A stretch of DNA of 64,000 nucleotides from Rhodoplanes tepidamans (GTDB lineage: Bacteria > Pseudomonadota > Alphaproteobacteria > Rhizobiales > Xanthobacteraceae), in the NCBI RefSeq assembly GCF_030813915.1, contig NZ_JAUSUJ010000007.1, forward strand, positions 124,001-188,000. The letters run 5' to 3'. Shown piece by piece: positions 1 through 8,899 of this stretch. The notes under the pieces are model-generated. The model worked only from the letters and a program-made list of their open reading frames with translations, did not search any database and was not told where the DNA came from. Positions within the stretch are counted from its first letter, which is position 1; every line of letters starts with the position of its first letter. The position numbers and the translations under genes are program-made.

Positions 1-159
1 GTGGTCGAGACCGGCCGCGTGACGCTCGCCGGCACGGCCGCCGCGCTCCGCGACGATCCGGCCGTGCGCCGGGCCTATCTCGGACTGCCGAGCCCTGCTA
101 CGCCCTCGCCCGAGGGTTCGGATCGCCCCCAGGATCACCCCCAGCCCACGAGGTCTCCG
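1..159 (+). CDS. C-terminal end of a LivF-like ABC transporter ATPase (partial, no stop)
   Basis: The window opens inside a gene. The first 28 codons read like the closing segment of a branched-chain amino acid ABC ATPase of LivF type (ETGRVTLAGTAA, then DDPAVRRAYLG, which is normally followed by one or two residues and a stop). Here no stop follows: the frame continues through a proline- and serine-rich stretch of about 25 codons into the aldehyde dehydrogenase that starts at 160. The family assignment rests on a short stretch only. Either the two proteins are fused, or the stop was lost by mutation or sequencing error. The upstream context suggests that a Liv-type uptake system precedes the dehydrogenase in one operon. 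Confidence 0.6.
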
Positions 160-1611
160 ATGCTCGACGTGACCATGATGATCAACGACAAGGACACGCC
201 CGCCACCGCCGGCCGCACCTTCGAACGCCTGAACCCGATCACCGGCGAGGTGGCGAGCCGTGCCGCCGCCGCCACCGTAGCCGACGCGCGGGCCGCCGCC
301 GACGCCGCCGCGGCCGCCTTCCCGGCGTGGTCGGAGATGGGGCCGGGCGCCCGCCGGGCGATCCTCAACCGCGCCGCCGACAGGCTTGAGGCCCGCGCCG
401 CCGACTTCGTCGAGGCGATGACGGCCGAGATCGGCGCCGCCGCCCCGTGGGCGCAGTTCAACGTCCACCTCGCCGCCGGCATGCTGCGCGAGGCCGCCGC
501 GATGACCACCCAGATCGCCGGCGAGGTGATCCCGTCCGACGTGCCTGGCCTCGTCGCCTTCGGGCACCGCCAGCCGGTCGGCGTGGTGCTCGGCATCGCG
601 CCGTGGAACGCCCCCGTCATCCTCGGCGTGCGGGCGCTCGCGATGCCGCTCGCCTGCGGCAACACCGTGGTGCTCAAGGCCTCGGAGATCTGCCCGGCGA
701 CCCACCGGCTGATCGGCGAGGCGCTGCACGACGCCGGCCTGCCGCCCGGCGTGCTCGGCGTCGTCACCAACGCGCCCGAGGACGCGCCGGCCGTGGTCGA
801 GGCGCTGATCGAGCATCCGGCCGTGCGGCGCGTCAACTTCACGGGCTCGACCCGGGTCGGCCGCATCGTCGCCGAGATCGCCGCCCGGCACCTCAAGCCG
901 GTGCTGCTGGAGCTCGGCGGCAAGGCGCCCTGCATCGTCCTCGACGACGCCGATCTCGACGCGGCGGTCGCCGGCGCCGCCTTCGGGGCGTTCGCCAACC
1001 AGGGCCAGATCTGCATGGCGACCGAGCGCATCGTGGTGATGGACGCGGTCGCCGACGCCTTCGTGAAGAAGCTCGCCGAGAAGGCGGCGTCGCTGCCGGC
1101 CGGCGATCCGCGCACCGGCCACGTCGTGCTCGGCTCGCTGGTGAGCCGCGAGGCGGCCGAGCGGGTCGGCGGCCTCGTGCAGGACGCGGTGTCGAAGGGC
1201 GCCGTGCTGCTCGCCGGCGGCAATATCGACGGCACCATCATGAACGCCACGGTGCTGGACCGCGTCACCCCGGCGATGCGGCTCTACGGCGAGGAGTCCT
1301 TCGGGCCCGTGGTGGCGGTGGTGCGGGTCGGCAGCGTCGACGAGGCGGTGCGGGTGGCGAACGACACCGAATACGGCCTCTCGGCCGCGGTGTTCGGCCG
1401 CGACATCCCGCGCGCCATGGCGGTGGCGCGGCGGATCGAGTCCGGCATCTGCCACATCAACGGCCCGACCGTGCACGACGAGGCGCAGATGCCGTTCGGC
1501 GGCGTCAAGGCCTCCGGCTACGGCCGCTTCGGCGGCCGCGCCGCCGTCGCCGAGTTCACCGAGCTGCGCTGGATCACGGTGGCGACGGAGCCGCGGCACT
1601 ACCCGTTCTGA
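160..1611 (+). CDS. NAD(P)-dependent aldehyde dehydrogenase (vanillin/salicylaldehyde dehydrogenase-like)
   Basis: This protein of 483 residues oxidises an aldehyde to the acid in the cytoplasm. The ALDH signatures are complete: the general-base glutamate in LLELGGKAP (E251), the nucleophile in NQGQICMATE (C285), the Rossmann segment FTGSTRVGR and the C-terminal MPFGGVKASGYGR. The layout resembles vanillin, benzaldehyde or salicylaldehyde dehydrogenases, but the substrate cannot be read from sequence. I chose ATG 160 because GAGG lies 6 nt upstream and the protein then starts as the family does; the frame is nevertheless open back to the window edge and includes a LivF-like tail, so a fusion polypeptide is possible. 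Liv-type transport upstream suggests catabolism of an imported organic acid or aromatic. Confidence 0.9.
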   Translation: MLDVTMMINDKDTPATAGRTFERLNPITGEVASRAAAATVADARAAADAAAAAFPAWSEMGPGARRAILNRAADRLEARAADFVEAMTAEIGAAAPWAQFNVHLAAGMLREAAAMTTQIAGEVIPSDVPGLVAFGHRQPVGVVLGIAPWNAPVILGVRALAMPLACGNTVVLKASEICPATHRLIGEALHDAGLPPGVLGVVTNAPEDAPAVVEALIEHPAVRRVNFTGSTRVGRIVAEIAARHLKPVLLELGGKAPCIVLDDADLDAAVAGAAFGAFANQGQICMATERIVVMDAVADAFVKKLAEKAASLPAGDPRTGHVVLGSLVSREAAERVGGLVQDAVSKGAVLLAGGNIDGTIMNATVLDRVTPAMRLYGEESFGPVVAVVRVGSVDEAVRVANDTEYGLSAAVFGRDIPRAMAVARRIESGICHINGPTVHDEAQMPFGGVKASGYGRFGGRAAVAEFTELRWITVATEPRHYPF

Positions 1612-1633
1612 CCGGTTGCCGGCCCGCTCGGCT

Positions 1634-1662
1634 CCTGCCCTCTCCCCTCGCGGGAGAGGGAC
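1634..1662. repeat. Short palindrome of the CTCTCCC/GGGAGAG family
   Basis: A hairpin with arms CTCTCCC and GGGAGAG directly follows the aldehyde dehydrogenase. The same motif recurs at 9700-9732, 36522-36666, 46787-46917, 50690-50718 and 51600-51636, always between genes, so it is a dispersed repeat and may also help to end transcription. Confidence 0.6.
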
Positions 1663-1744
1663 CGCCGCATCAGCATCGCTGATGCGGCGCATCACGCGTC
1701 GTCGCTTTTCCGGCCCGGTCCGGTGCCGCCAGGCTCCTCGTCCC

Positions 1745-1961
1745 GTGGTCAACATCTCGTCGATCGCGGCGGAGCTCGGCGCGGCGAACGAGTACGTACG
1801 CCAAGGCGGGCGAGCCCGGTCGGCCCGCCCGCGTGGTGGCGCGGGTGCCGATGGGCCGCATCGGCGAGCCCGAGGAGATCGCCGGCCCGGTGCTGTGGCT
1901 GCTCTCCGACGAGGCCTCCTGCGTCACCGGCGCGATCCTCGAGGCGACCGGCGGGCTGTGA
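1745..1961 (+). pseudogene. Remnant of a short-chain dehydrogenase (YgfF-like SDR) with internal deletion
   Basis: Two pieces of an SDR can be read in different frames. At 1745-1796 the frame gives VVNISSIAAELGAANEYV, the SDR strand with the catalytic serine. At about 1797-1961 another frame gives YAKAGEPGRPARVV, PMGRIGEPEEIAGPVLWL and a C terminus ending EATGGL and stop. These are the middle and the end of a YgfF-like SDR. The catalytic YxxxK helix and roughly 60 residues between them are missing, and the N-terminal nucleotide-binding part is absent. The gene is therefore dead: deletion at about 1794-1800 plus a frameshift. The family is inferred from the spacing and wording of the two segments. 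Confidence 0.75.
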
Positions 1962-2089
1962 GGGCGGACGCCGCCGTCGCCGCGCCGGACCAGCGTCGCG
2001 ACGTCGCGTCACCGAACCGTCATCCCCACGTCAAGGCGACGTAGCAGCGGGATCCGACAACCCCGGGAGACATCCACCGAGGAGTCTCC

Positions 2090-3439
2090 ATGACCCGCAC
2101 CCTCCCCCTCGCCGCCGCCGCGCTGGTCCTCGTCCTCGCCGCGCCGGCCTTCGCGCAGCAGGAATATCCGGCCGTGCTGGCCGGCCACGCCGTGTTCCCG
2201 GCCGCCACCTTCGTCGATGCGCCGGCCGACGCTCCGGCCGACCTGAAGCTCTCGGGCAAGTTCACCACCGGCACGCGCGTCGAGGCGCCCGGCACCGTGA
2301 TGGGCAAGTCGAAGGAGCGCCCGACCGGCCTCGCGCTGCCCTTCAAGGGCCAGCCGATCCAGGGCCAGTCCGGCGTCAAGGTGATGCCGGACGGCACCTT
2401 CCTGGTGCTCACCGACAACGGCTTCGGCTCCAAGGCCAACTCGCCGGACGCCATGCTGTTTCTCAATCGCTACAGGATCGACTGGGCGGCCGGCACGTTC
2501 GAGCGGCTGGAGACGATCTTCCTGCACGACCCCGACAAGAAGGTGCCGTTCCGCATCGTCCACGAGGGCACCGAGAAGCGCTATCTCACCGGCGCCGACT
2601 TCGACACCGAGGGCTTCCAGCCGATCGGCGACGTCATCTGGATCGGCGACGAGTTCGGCCCCTACGTCCTGAAGGCCGACAAGACCGGCAGGATCCTCGC
2701 CGTCTACGAGACCATGGCGGACGGCAAGCCGGTGCGCTCGCCCGACAACCCGGCCGTCGCCTCCCCGGCCGCGCCGAGCCAGACCGCGAGCTTCAACGCC
2801 CGCCGCTCCAAGGGCTACGAGGGCTTCGCCGCGTCGACGGACGGCAAGTTCATCTACGGCCTGCTGGAAGGCCCCCTGTGGGACGCCGGCAAGAAGGAGT
2901 GGGAGAACCTCGACGGCAAGCAGGCCGCCCGCATCCTCGAGTTCGACGTCGCGGCGGAGAAGTTCACCGGGCGCTTCTGGTACTATCCGTTCGAGCAGAA
3001 CGGCAACGCGATCGGCGACTTCAACATGATCGACCCCACCGCCGGCCTCGTCATCGAGCGTGACGACGGCGAGGGCGTCGCGGCGAAGGCCTGCCCGACC
3101 GGCCAGCGCGGCACCGACTGCTTCCCGGACCTTCCCAAGTTCAAGCGCATCTACAAGATCGAGCTCTCCGACGCCAATGTCGGCAAGCCGGTGCGCAAGA
3201 TCGGCTGGATCGACCTGATGAAGATCCAGGATCCGGACAAGAAGGCGCGGAAGCCGCTGGAGAACGGCGTCCTCACCTTCCCGTTCTTCACCATCGAGAA
3301 CGTCGACCGGGTCGACGCCACCCACATCGTCGTCGGCAACGACAACAACCTGCCCTTCTCGTCGAGCCGCGAGCCCAACAAGGCGGACGACAACGAGTTC
3401 GTGCTGCTGAAGGTCGAGGAGTTCCTGAAGGCGAAGTGA
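2090..3439 (+). CDS. Secreted esterase-like phytase-family protein
   Basis: The 449-residue product begins with a clear Sec signal peptide (MTRTLPLAAAALVLVLAAPAFA, cut near AFA-QQ), so it acts in the periplasm or outside. The body matches the esterase-like activity of phytase domain (PF13449 type): acidic motifs such as LTDNGFGSKAN, GEEFGP-like IGDEFGPY, SKGYEGFA and GNDNNLPFSS at the C terminus are typical of this beta-propeller family. The substrate is unknown; phosphoester or ester hydrolysis is inferred from the family. GAGGAG at 2080-2085 provides the ribosome binding site. The gene stands alone between the SDR remnant and the convergent gluconate operon, with a palindromic repeat between them. 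Confidence 0.85.
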   Translation: MTRTLPLAAAALVLVLAAPAFAQQEYPAVLAGHAVFPAATFVDAPADAPADLKLSGKFTTGTRVEAPGTVMGKSKERPTGLALPFKGQPIQGQSGVKVMPDGTFLVLTDNGFGSKANSPDAMLFLNRYRIDWAAGTFERLETIFLHDPDKKVPFRIVHEGTEKRYLTGADFDTEGFQPIGDVIWIGDEFGPYVLKADKTGRILAVYETMADGKPVRSPDNPAVASPAAPSQTASFNARRSKGYEGFAASTDGKFIYGLLEGPLWDAGKKEWENLDGKQAARILEFDVAAEKFTGRFWYYPFEQNGNAIGDFNMIDPTAGLVIERDDGEGVAAKACPTGQRGTDCFPDLPKFKRIYKIELSDANVGKPVRKIGWIDLMKIQDPDKKARKPLENGVLTFPFFTIENVDRVDATHIVVGNDNNLPFSSSREPNKADDNEFVLLKVEEFLKAK

Positions 3440-3480
3440 CGTCGACGGTCAGGGCGGCTTCTGCCCCACTCGCCTCTTTC

Positions 3481-3622
3481 CCGTCATCCTGAGGTGCCCG
3501 GCACCCGGGTCCGCGCTTCGCGCGGCCCGAGTGTGAACTCCGCCGGGCCTCGAAGGATGGACGGCCCGGGCCGTCGCCCTCCGAGGCTCGCCCCGAAAGG
3601 GGCGAGCGCCTCAGGGTGACGG
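3481..3622. repeat. Intergenic palindromic repeat, family A, copy 1
   Basis: A long imperfect palindrome starts CCGTCATCCTGAGGTG and ends CTCAGGGTGACGG. Its centre has the inner inverted pair CCTCGAAGGATG / CCGTCGCCCTCCGAGG. Other copies lie at 41416-41513 and 44896-45054. The left arm here (3481-3556) is the reverse complement of the right arm of the copy at 44979-45054 with 73 of 76 bases equal by my alignment. It lies between convergent genes. Confidence 0.85.
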
Positions 3623-3657
3623 ATCGATTCTACACCGCTGAATTCGCTCCGAGGAAC

Positions 3658-3689
3658 GCGAAACGGCCGGAGCCCCGTGGCTCCGGCCG
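3658..3689 (-). terminator. Rho-independent terminator of the GntP operon
   Basis: An 11-base perfect stem (CGGCCGGAGCC at 3664-3674, GGCTCCGGCCG at 3679-3689) closes a 4-base loop. On the minus strand it is followed by a short T run. It lies 33 bases beyond the GntP stop codon. Confidence 0.8.
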
Positions 3690-3722
3690 CTCGCGCGACG
3701 TCCGATCCGGATCAGGGGCGGA

Positions 3723-5057
3723 TCAGACGAACTGGGCCAGGATCAGCACCCCGATCAGGCCGACCACCGCCGCGATGGTGGTGGACAACGTGAAGGTCGC
3801 GTACATGGCCTTCATCGGGATGCCCAGGCACTCCTTGACGAACCAGAAGCCCGAGTCGGTGACGTGCGAGGCCCCGATGGCACCGGCGCCGACCGCGACG
3901 GCGACGAGGGCCGGGTCGAGCCCCGGATAGTTCGCCAGCACCGGCATGATGAAGCCGACGCCGGTCATCATCGCGACCGTCGCGCTGCCGATGGCGAAGC
4001 GCATCAGGATGGCGATCAGCCAGGCCATGATCAGCGGGCTGATGTGGATGGCGGTCAGGACCTGCTTGAGCACGTCGCCCATGCCGCAGTCCATGATGAT
4101 CTTGTTGAACGACCCGGCCGCGCCGATGACCAGGATGATCGACGCCATCGGGCCGAAGCTCGCCTCGGTCTGCTTGCCGAGGTCCTCGAGCGTGAAGCCG
4201 CGCCCGAGCCCGAGCACCGCGTAGGTGAGGATCGACGAGATGAACAGGGCGACGATCGGGTTGCCGATGAAGGCGACGAACGGCATGTAGACGGCGTCCT
4301 TCGGGGCCAGCAGGTCGAAGAACGTCTTGTTGATCATCAGGAGCAGCGGGAACAGGATGGTGAACAGCGTGATGCCGAACGGCGGCAGATCCTTGTCGTC
4401 GCGCGGCATCGTGCCGGCGAAGGCGCCGGTCGGCTCCACCTTGTAGACGCGCGAGATGTACTTGCCGAAGATGGGGCCGGCGAGCGCGGCGGCCGGGAAC
4501 CCGACCAGCAGGCCGTAGAAGATCACCTTGCCGACATCGGCCTTCAGCTGCAGGGCGATCGCCATGGCGGCCGGATGCGGCGGCACGATGCAGTGCACGG
4601 TGAGGAGCGCGGCGACCATCGACAGGCCGACCTGCAGGACCGGCAGCTTCGATTCCTTCACGACGCTGAACATCAGGGCGATCAGCAGCACCACGCCGAC
4701 CTGGAAGAACACCGGGATGCCGCAGACATAGCCGACGATCAGCATGGCCCAGTGGGCCTTCGACTTGCCCAGGATGTTGATCAGCGTGCGGGCGAGCCGC
4801 TCGGCGCCGCCCGAGATCTCCATCAGCTTGCCGATGACGGCCCCGAAGGCGAGGATCGGCGCCAGGAAGCCGAGCGTGCCGCCCATCCCGGACTCGATCG
4901 AGGTGCCGATCTTGGTCAGCGGCATGCCGGTCGACAGGCCGATGAAGAAGCAGGCGAACATCAGGGCCAGGAAGGCGCTGATCTTGAATCGGACGCACAT
5001 CACGATGATGAGAACGACCGATACGCCGAGGACCGACAGTGCGAATCCACTGCTCAT
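3723..5057 (-). CDS. GntP-family gluconate/sugar-acid:H+ symporter
   Basis: This 444-residue inner-membrane permease has about twelve hydrophobic helices from end to end and the usual family length. Diagnostic segments are FGAVIGKLMEISGGAERLA, VGYVCGIPVFFQVGVVLL, the conserved VPPHPAA and the C-terminal ASHVTDSGFWFVKECLG. The family imports gluconate and related sugar acids with protons. I chose ATG 5057 because GGGGGA lies 6 nt upstream; a GTG at 5072 in the same frame is possible. It is the last gene of the four-gene minus-strand operon, 63 nt after the kinase, and is followed by a strong terminator. With a kinase, an aldolase and a 2-hydroxyacid dehydrogenase alongside, an acidic sugar is the likely substrate. 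Confidence 0.9.
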   Translation of the reverse strand: MSSGFALSVLGVSVVLIIVMCVRFKISAFLALMFACFFIGLSTGMPLTKIGTSIESGMGGTLGFLAPILAFGAVIGKLMEISGGAERLARTLINILGKSKAHWAMLIVGYVCGIPVFFQVGVVLLIALMFSVVKESKLPVLQVGLSMVAALLTVHCIVPPHPAAMAIALQLKADVGKVIFYGLLVGFPAAALAGPIFGKYISRVYKVEPTGAFAGTMPRDDKDLPPFGITLFTILFPLLLMINKTFFDLLAPKDAVYMPFVAFIGNPIVALFISSILTYAVLGLGRGFTLEDLGKQTEASFGPMASIILVIGAAGSFNKIIMDCGMGDVLKQVLTAIHISPLIMAWLIAILMRFAIGSATVAMMTGVGFIMPVLANYPGLDPALVAVAVGAGAIGASHVTDSGFWFVKECLGIPMKAMYATFTLSTTIAAVVGLIGVLILAQFV

Positions 5058-5120
5058 CGCGTTATCCCCCACACGGCGGCGCGGCTCCCGCGCGGGACGC
5101 CGTCGCCCGCCGGTTTGCCG

Positions 5121-6638
5121 TTATTCGAGAACCTGGTTGAACGTGTCGTAGATGCCGTTTGCGTTGAGCGCCTCGTAGAGCGCGTCCTTTCGTTCGAGGA
5201 TGCGCCGGTAGCGGCGCGTCGCCGCGTCCTCCGGCTCGTAGCGGCGGGGGTCGGTGTCCAGGATCGTCCGGAAGGCCTCCTGGTGATCCTGATAGAGGCC
5301 GAGCGTCACGGCGGCGCTCATCAGCGCGCCGAGCGAGGAGGCCTCGTTGTTGTCGTAGCGCAGCACCGGCTTGGCGAAGGCGTCGGCCTGGACCTGGTTG
5401 AACAGGTCGAGCGTGGTGAGCCCGCCGGCGACCCGCACCGAGTCGATCGGCACCCCGAGCCCTTCCAGGAGCTGCAGGTTCTTGGCGATCTCGAAGGCGA
5501 TGCCCTCGACCACGGCGCGCGCCATGTCGGCCCGCGTCGTCGCCATGGTGAGGTTGAAGAACAGGCCGCGGGCGAGCGGATTCCAGTACGGCGCCGCGCT
5601 GCCCTCGAAATGCGGGATCAGCAGGACGCCCTTGGCGCCGGGCGGCGACGACTGCGCCTCGGCGTTCATCAGCGCGTAGGCGTCCTTGCCCTCGGGATAG
5701 AACTGCTCCTTGAACCAGCGGTGGATCAGCCCGGTGGTGAAGATGCCGGCCTCGACGATCCACTTGCCCGGAACCGCCGCGGCGCTGCACAGGGTGCGGC
5801 ACTCGGGATGGAAGCGCGGCTCGTCCGAATAGGCGATGACGAAGGAGCCGGTCCCGGTGTTGGCCTCGGCGGCCCCCGGCCGCAGCACGTCGAGCGACAG
5901 GGCGGCGCATTGCTGGTCGCCGCCGCCGAGGATCACCGGGATGCCCTCCTTCAGGCCCGAGTGCTCCGCCATCGCGCGGGTGAGCGTGCCGACCGCGGTG
6001 CCGGGCGGCACCAGATCCGGCAGCAGCGCGCGGTCGATGCCGGAGACGCCCAGCATCTCCTCGTCCCACTGGAACGTGCCGATGTTCATCAGCATGGTCC
6101 GGCAAGCCTGCGACGAGTCGGTCACGAAGCGGCCGCAGAGCAGATGGACGACGTAGTCCTGCACGCCGATCAGCTTGTGGGCCGGCTCGTAGATGTGCGG
6201 CCGGTGCTCCTTCAGCCACATCATCTTCGGCACCGAGAAGTAGGGATTCACCAGCAGGCCGGTGCGCTTGTACATCTCCTCGAGCGGCAGCTCGCCGAGC
6301 AGCCGCTCGCATTGCGGGATCGACCGCTTGTCCTGCCACATCAGCGCCTTGTGCAGCGGCACGCCGTCCCGGTCCACCGGGATCACCGAGGCGCGCTGCG
6401 ACGTGACGGCGATGGCCGCGACGTCGAATCCCTTGGTGGCGAGATGGTCTCCGGCGCTCTTGAGCGTGTCGAGCAGCGCCTGCTTCCAGGTCTGCGGATC
6501 CTGCTCGACGTAGTTCGGCTTGCGGCCGAACTCGGAGTCGTAGGGGCTCGCGGCGGAATGCAGCAGATGTCCGGCCCGCGTGTAGAGCATCGCCTTGAGG
6601 CTGGACGTACCCACGTCGACGACGAGGATGTTCTCCAT
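5121..6638 (-). CDS. FGGY-family carbohydrate kinase
   Basis: The 505-residue protein is a full-length FGGY kinase of the xylulokinase/gluconokinase/LsrK group. It opens with the phosphate-binding ILVVDVGTSSLKAMLY, has the substrate-site segment ALMWQDKRS, GGGDQQCAALSLDV around the catalytic aspartate, and the C-terminal ATP-binding RVAGGLTTLDLFNQVQADAF and NNEASSLGALMSA. It should phosphorylate the sugar or sugar acid imported by the neighbouring GntP permease. The frame is open to 6794, but the family N terminus fits ATG 6638; its ribosome site is weak, so translation may depend on the upstream gene. A gap of 186 nt separates it from the aldolase. The exact sugar cannot be predicted. Confidence 0.88.
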   Translation of the reverse strand: MENILVVDVGTSSLKAMLYTRAGHLLHSAASPYDSEFGRKPNYVEQDPQTWKQALLDTLKSAGDHLATKGFDVAAIAVTSQRASVIPVDRDGVPLHKALMWQDKRSIPQCERLLGELPLEEMYKRTGLLVNPYFSVPKMMWLKEHRPHIYEPAHKLIGVQDYVVHLLCGRFVTDSSQACRTMLMNIGTFQWDEEMLGVSGIDRALLPDLVPPGTAVGTLTRAMAEHSGLKEGIPVILGGGDQQCAALSLDVLRPGAAEANTGTGSFVIAYSDEPRFHPECRTLCSAAAVPGKWIVEAGIFTTGLIHRWFKEQFYPEGKDAYALMNAEAQSSPPGAKGVLLIPHFEGSAAPYWNPLARGLFFNLTMATTRADMARAVVEGIAFEIAKNLQLLEGLGVPIDSVRVAGGLTTLDLFNQVQADAFAKPVLRYDNNEASSLGALMSAAVTLGLYQDHQEAFRTILDTDPRRYEPEDAATRRYRRILERKDALYEALNANGIYDTFNQVLE

Positions 6639-6824
6639 GATGGGGAACCCGAGCGAAAACCTCCGTCCGGCGCCGCCGCGTTTCGCCCGCGGCCTCGCCG
6701 CATTCTTCTTCGGGGCCGCGGGGCCGCGGCCTTCACGCCGCCTCTCGGGGCGGTCGTCGCGGCGGGACGGAGATCGGCCGTCCCGCGGCGGCATGCGCTC
6801 CGCCCTGGGAGGGCGGACGCCGCC

Positions 6825-7661
6825 TCAGACGGGGCGGAACAGCGCGATGTACTTCTTGACGACCTCCTTGACGAACCCGACCTCCTCCCGGCTGATCTCG
6901 GAGAGGTGCCAGCTCCTGCCGGTCGCGAGCAGCGCCCTGATCTTCTCCACGGCGTTGACCGAGATCTCGGTGTTGACGTTGATCTTGGCGATTCCCTCGG
7001 CGATGCAGGCGCGGATGATCGGTTCCGGCGTGCCGGACCCGCCGTGCAGCACCAGCGGGATGTCGACCGCGGCGGCGATCGTCTTCAGGACGCCGACGTC
7101 GACCTTGGGCTCGCCCTTGTACATGCCGTGGACGGTGCCGATCGACACGGCGAGCGCATCGACCTTGGTCTCGGCGACGAAGATCCTCGCCTCGGCCGGG
7201 GACGTGTAGATCTCGCTCGCGTCCTCCTCGTTGGAGTGCTCGCCGCGGGCGAGCGCCCCGAGCTCGGCCTCGACCCCGACCCCGGCGGCGTGCGCGAGCG
7301 CCACCACCCGGGCCGTGTTCTTCATGTTCTCCTCGAAGGGCAGCGCCGAGCCGTCGTACATCACCGAGGAGAAGCCGCATTTCACGGCCGTCTCGATCAC
7401 CTCGAAGGACTTGCAGTGGTCGAGATGCAGCGCCACCGGGGTCGGCGACGCCGCCCCCATGGTGCGAACCAGGCCGGCGACCTCGGCCACCTCCATGTTG
7501 GGCAGATAGCCGGCCCCGAAGGCGACGATGACGGGGGTGCCGGTCTCGCGGCCGGACTCGACGACGCCGCGGATCGTCTCGTAGTTGTAGACGTTGAAGG
7601 AGCCGACCGCGTAGTGCTGGCGGCGCGCCGCGGTCAGCATCTCGGAGAACGAGACCATCAT
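6825..7661 (-). CDS. Class II (zinc) ketose-bisphosphate aldolase
   Basis: This 278-residue protein belongs to the class II FBP/tagatose-bisphosphate aldolase family (FbaA/GatY/KbaY). It shows the N-terminal YAVGSFNVYNYE, the zinc ligands in VALHLDHCKS, FSSVMYDGSALPFEEN, the metal-binding SIGTVHGMYKG and LVLHGGSGTPE, and the phosphate-binding AKINVNTE. It would cleave a phosphorylated ketose to DHAP or a related triose and an aldehyde. ATG 7661 is preceded by GGAGG with 7 nt spacing; the stop TGA of the dehydrogenase overlaps this start as ATGA, so the two genes are translationally coupled. Substrate chain length and stereochemistry are not visible. Confidence 0.92.
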   Translation of the reverse strand: MMVSFSEMLTAARRQHYAVGSFNVYNYETIRGVVESGRETGTPVIVAFGAGYLPNMEVAEVAGLVRTMGAASPTPVALHLDHCKSFEVIETAVKCGFSSVMYDGSALPFEENMKNTARVVALAHAAGVGVEAELGALARGEHSNEEDASEIYTSPAEARIFVAETKVDALAVSIGTVHGMYKGEPKVDVGVLKTIAAAVDIPLVLHGGSGTPEPIIRACIAEGIAKINVNTEISVNAVEKIRALLATGRSWHLSEISREEVGFVKEVVKKYIALFRPV

Positions 7662-8755
7662 GACTTCACCTCCGCGAGCCACGCGGTGAAGCGCGGATCC
7701 TGCAGCACCTCGGGATTGGCGATCCCGTTCGGGGCGCCGCCGGTGAACAGCTTGGCGATGTCGGTGAACAGGAGGTCCGGCGAGCGGGTCAGCGCCTCCC
7801 GCGTGGTGCCGGCGATGTGGCTCGTCAACGTCACGTTGTCGAGGTCGAGGATCGGGCTGCCCGGCAGGATCGGCTCGGAGGAGTGGACGTCGAGACCGGC
7901 ACCGGCGATCCGGTTGCTCTTCAGCGCCGCGACCAGCGCGGCCTCGTCGACCAGGCCGGCGCGGGCCGTGTTGATCAGGTAGGCGGTCGGCTTCATCATC
8001 GCGAACTCGGCCGGGCCGACCAGCTTGGCGCCGCCGGGCAGCAGCCGGGCGTGGAGGGAGACGAAGTCGCTCTCGCGGAACAGGGTCTCCTTGTCGACCG
8101 GCGTGCCGCCCGCCGCCGTGATGACGGCCGGATCGATCCAGGTGTCGTGCACCAGAAGCTTGACGCCGAAGCCCGACAGCTTCTGCGCGACCAGGCTGCC
8201 GATGAAGCCGAAGCCGACCAGGCCGACGGTCTTGCCCTTCAGCTCCGGCGTCCATTCGGAATTCACGAATTTCTTGCGCCACTCGCCGTTCTTGATACCG
8301 GCATGCGAGCGGGCGATGTTGCGGCATTCGGCCAGCATCAGGCCGACCGCGAAGTCGGACACCGCCTCGGCGTTGCGGCCCATCACGTTGAAGACGAGGA
8401 TGCCGCGCTCGGTCGCCGCCTTGACGTTGACGTTCTCGACGCCCGCCCGCGCCACCCCGGCGATGCGCAGCTTCGGCATCGCGTCCATCACCTTGGAGGA
8501 GACCGGCACGAACAGGCCCGCCAGGAGCTCGGCGTCGCGGCCGTTCGTTTCGATCACCGGATCGACGATCTCGATCTCCGGCCCCTGCTTCTCCACCGCG
8601 AGACGGCGCGCCTGCAGCTTGCCGGCGTCGCTCTCCCACTCGCCGGCCTCGAGGCCGCTCAGCCGCGGCCCGAGAATCTGCTGTGCGGAGGCTTCGAAGG
8701 CGGCGCCGCGGATCATCGCGTCGCCGACCACCAATGCCTTGAACTTGCGTGACAT
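7658..8755 (-). CDS. D-isomer-specific 2-hydroxyacid dehydrogenase
   Basis: The 365-residue enzyme is of the phosphoglycerate dehydrogenase-like family. The NAD fold is marked by TVGLVGFGFIGSLVA, and the catalytic set is present: arginine in LINTARAGLVDE, glutamate in GAGLDVHSSEP, and histidine in LTSHIAGTT. The family interconverts 2-hydroxy acids and 2-keto acids with NAD(H). An N-terminal segment of about 60 residues before the usual start of the catalytic domain is longer than in most members. It is the first gene of the operon and overlaps the aldolase by four bases. Its role is probably to oxidise a sugar acid or reduce a keto acid intermediate before phosphorylation and aldol cleavage; this is inference from context. 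Confidence 0.9.
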   Translation of the reverse strand: MSRKFKALVVGDAMIRGAAFEASAQQILGPRLSGLEAGEWESDAGKLQARRLAVEKQGPEIEIVDPVIETNGRDAELLAGLFVPVSSKVMDAMPKLRIAGVARAGVENVNVKAATERGILVFNVMGRNAEAVSDFAVGLMLAECRNIARSHAGIKNGEWRKKFVNSEWTPELKGKTVGLVGFGFIGSLVAQKLSGFGVKLLVHDTWIDPAVITAAGGTPVDKETLFRESDFVSLHARLLPGGAKLVGPAEFAMMKPTAYLINTARAGLVDEAALVAALKSNRIAGAGLDVHSSEPILPGSPILDLDNVTLTSHIAGTTREALTRSPDLLFTDIAKLFTGGAPNGIANPEVLQDPRFTAWLAEVKS

Positions 8756-8899
8756 TTGCTTGTTCCTCTGGCAGGCGGGAGACGGACCGGTCGTCGACGC
8801 CCCGCACTTGCAACGTTAGTCCCGGCGCGATAGGCGAAGCTAACCGCGACCCGCCAATCGGTATCGACGATCCGCCACGTCGTATTCGTCCGGATAGAG

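Noticed and set aside
447-1682. Arginine-rich overlapping frame within the aldehyde dehydrogenase
   Set aside because: It is a frame-shifted shadow of the dehydrogenase with no domain of its own.
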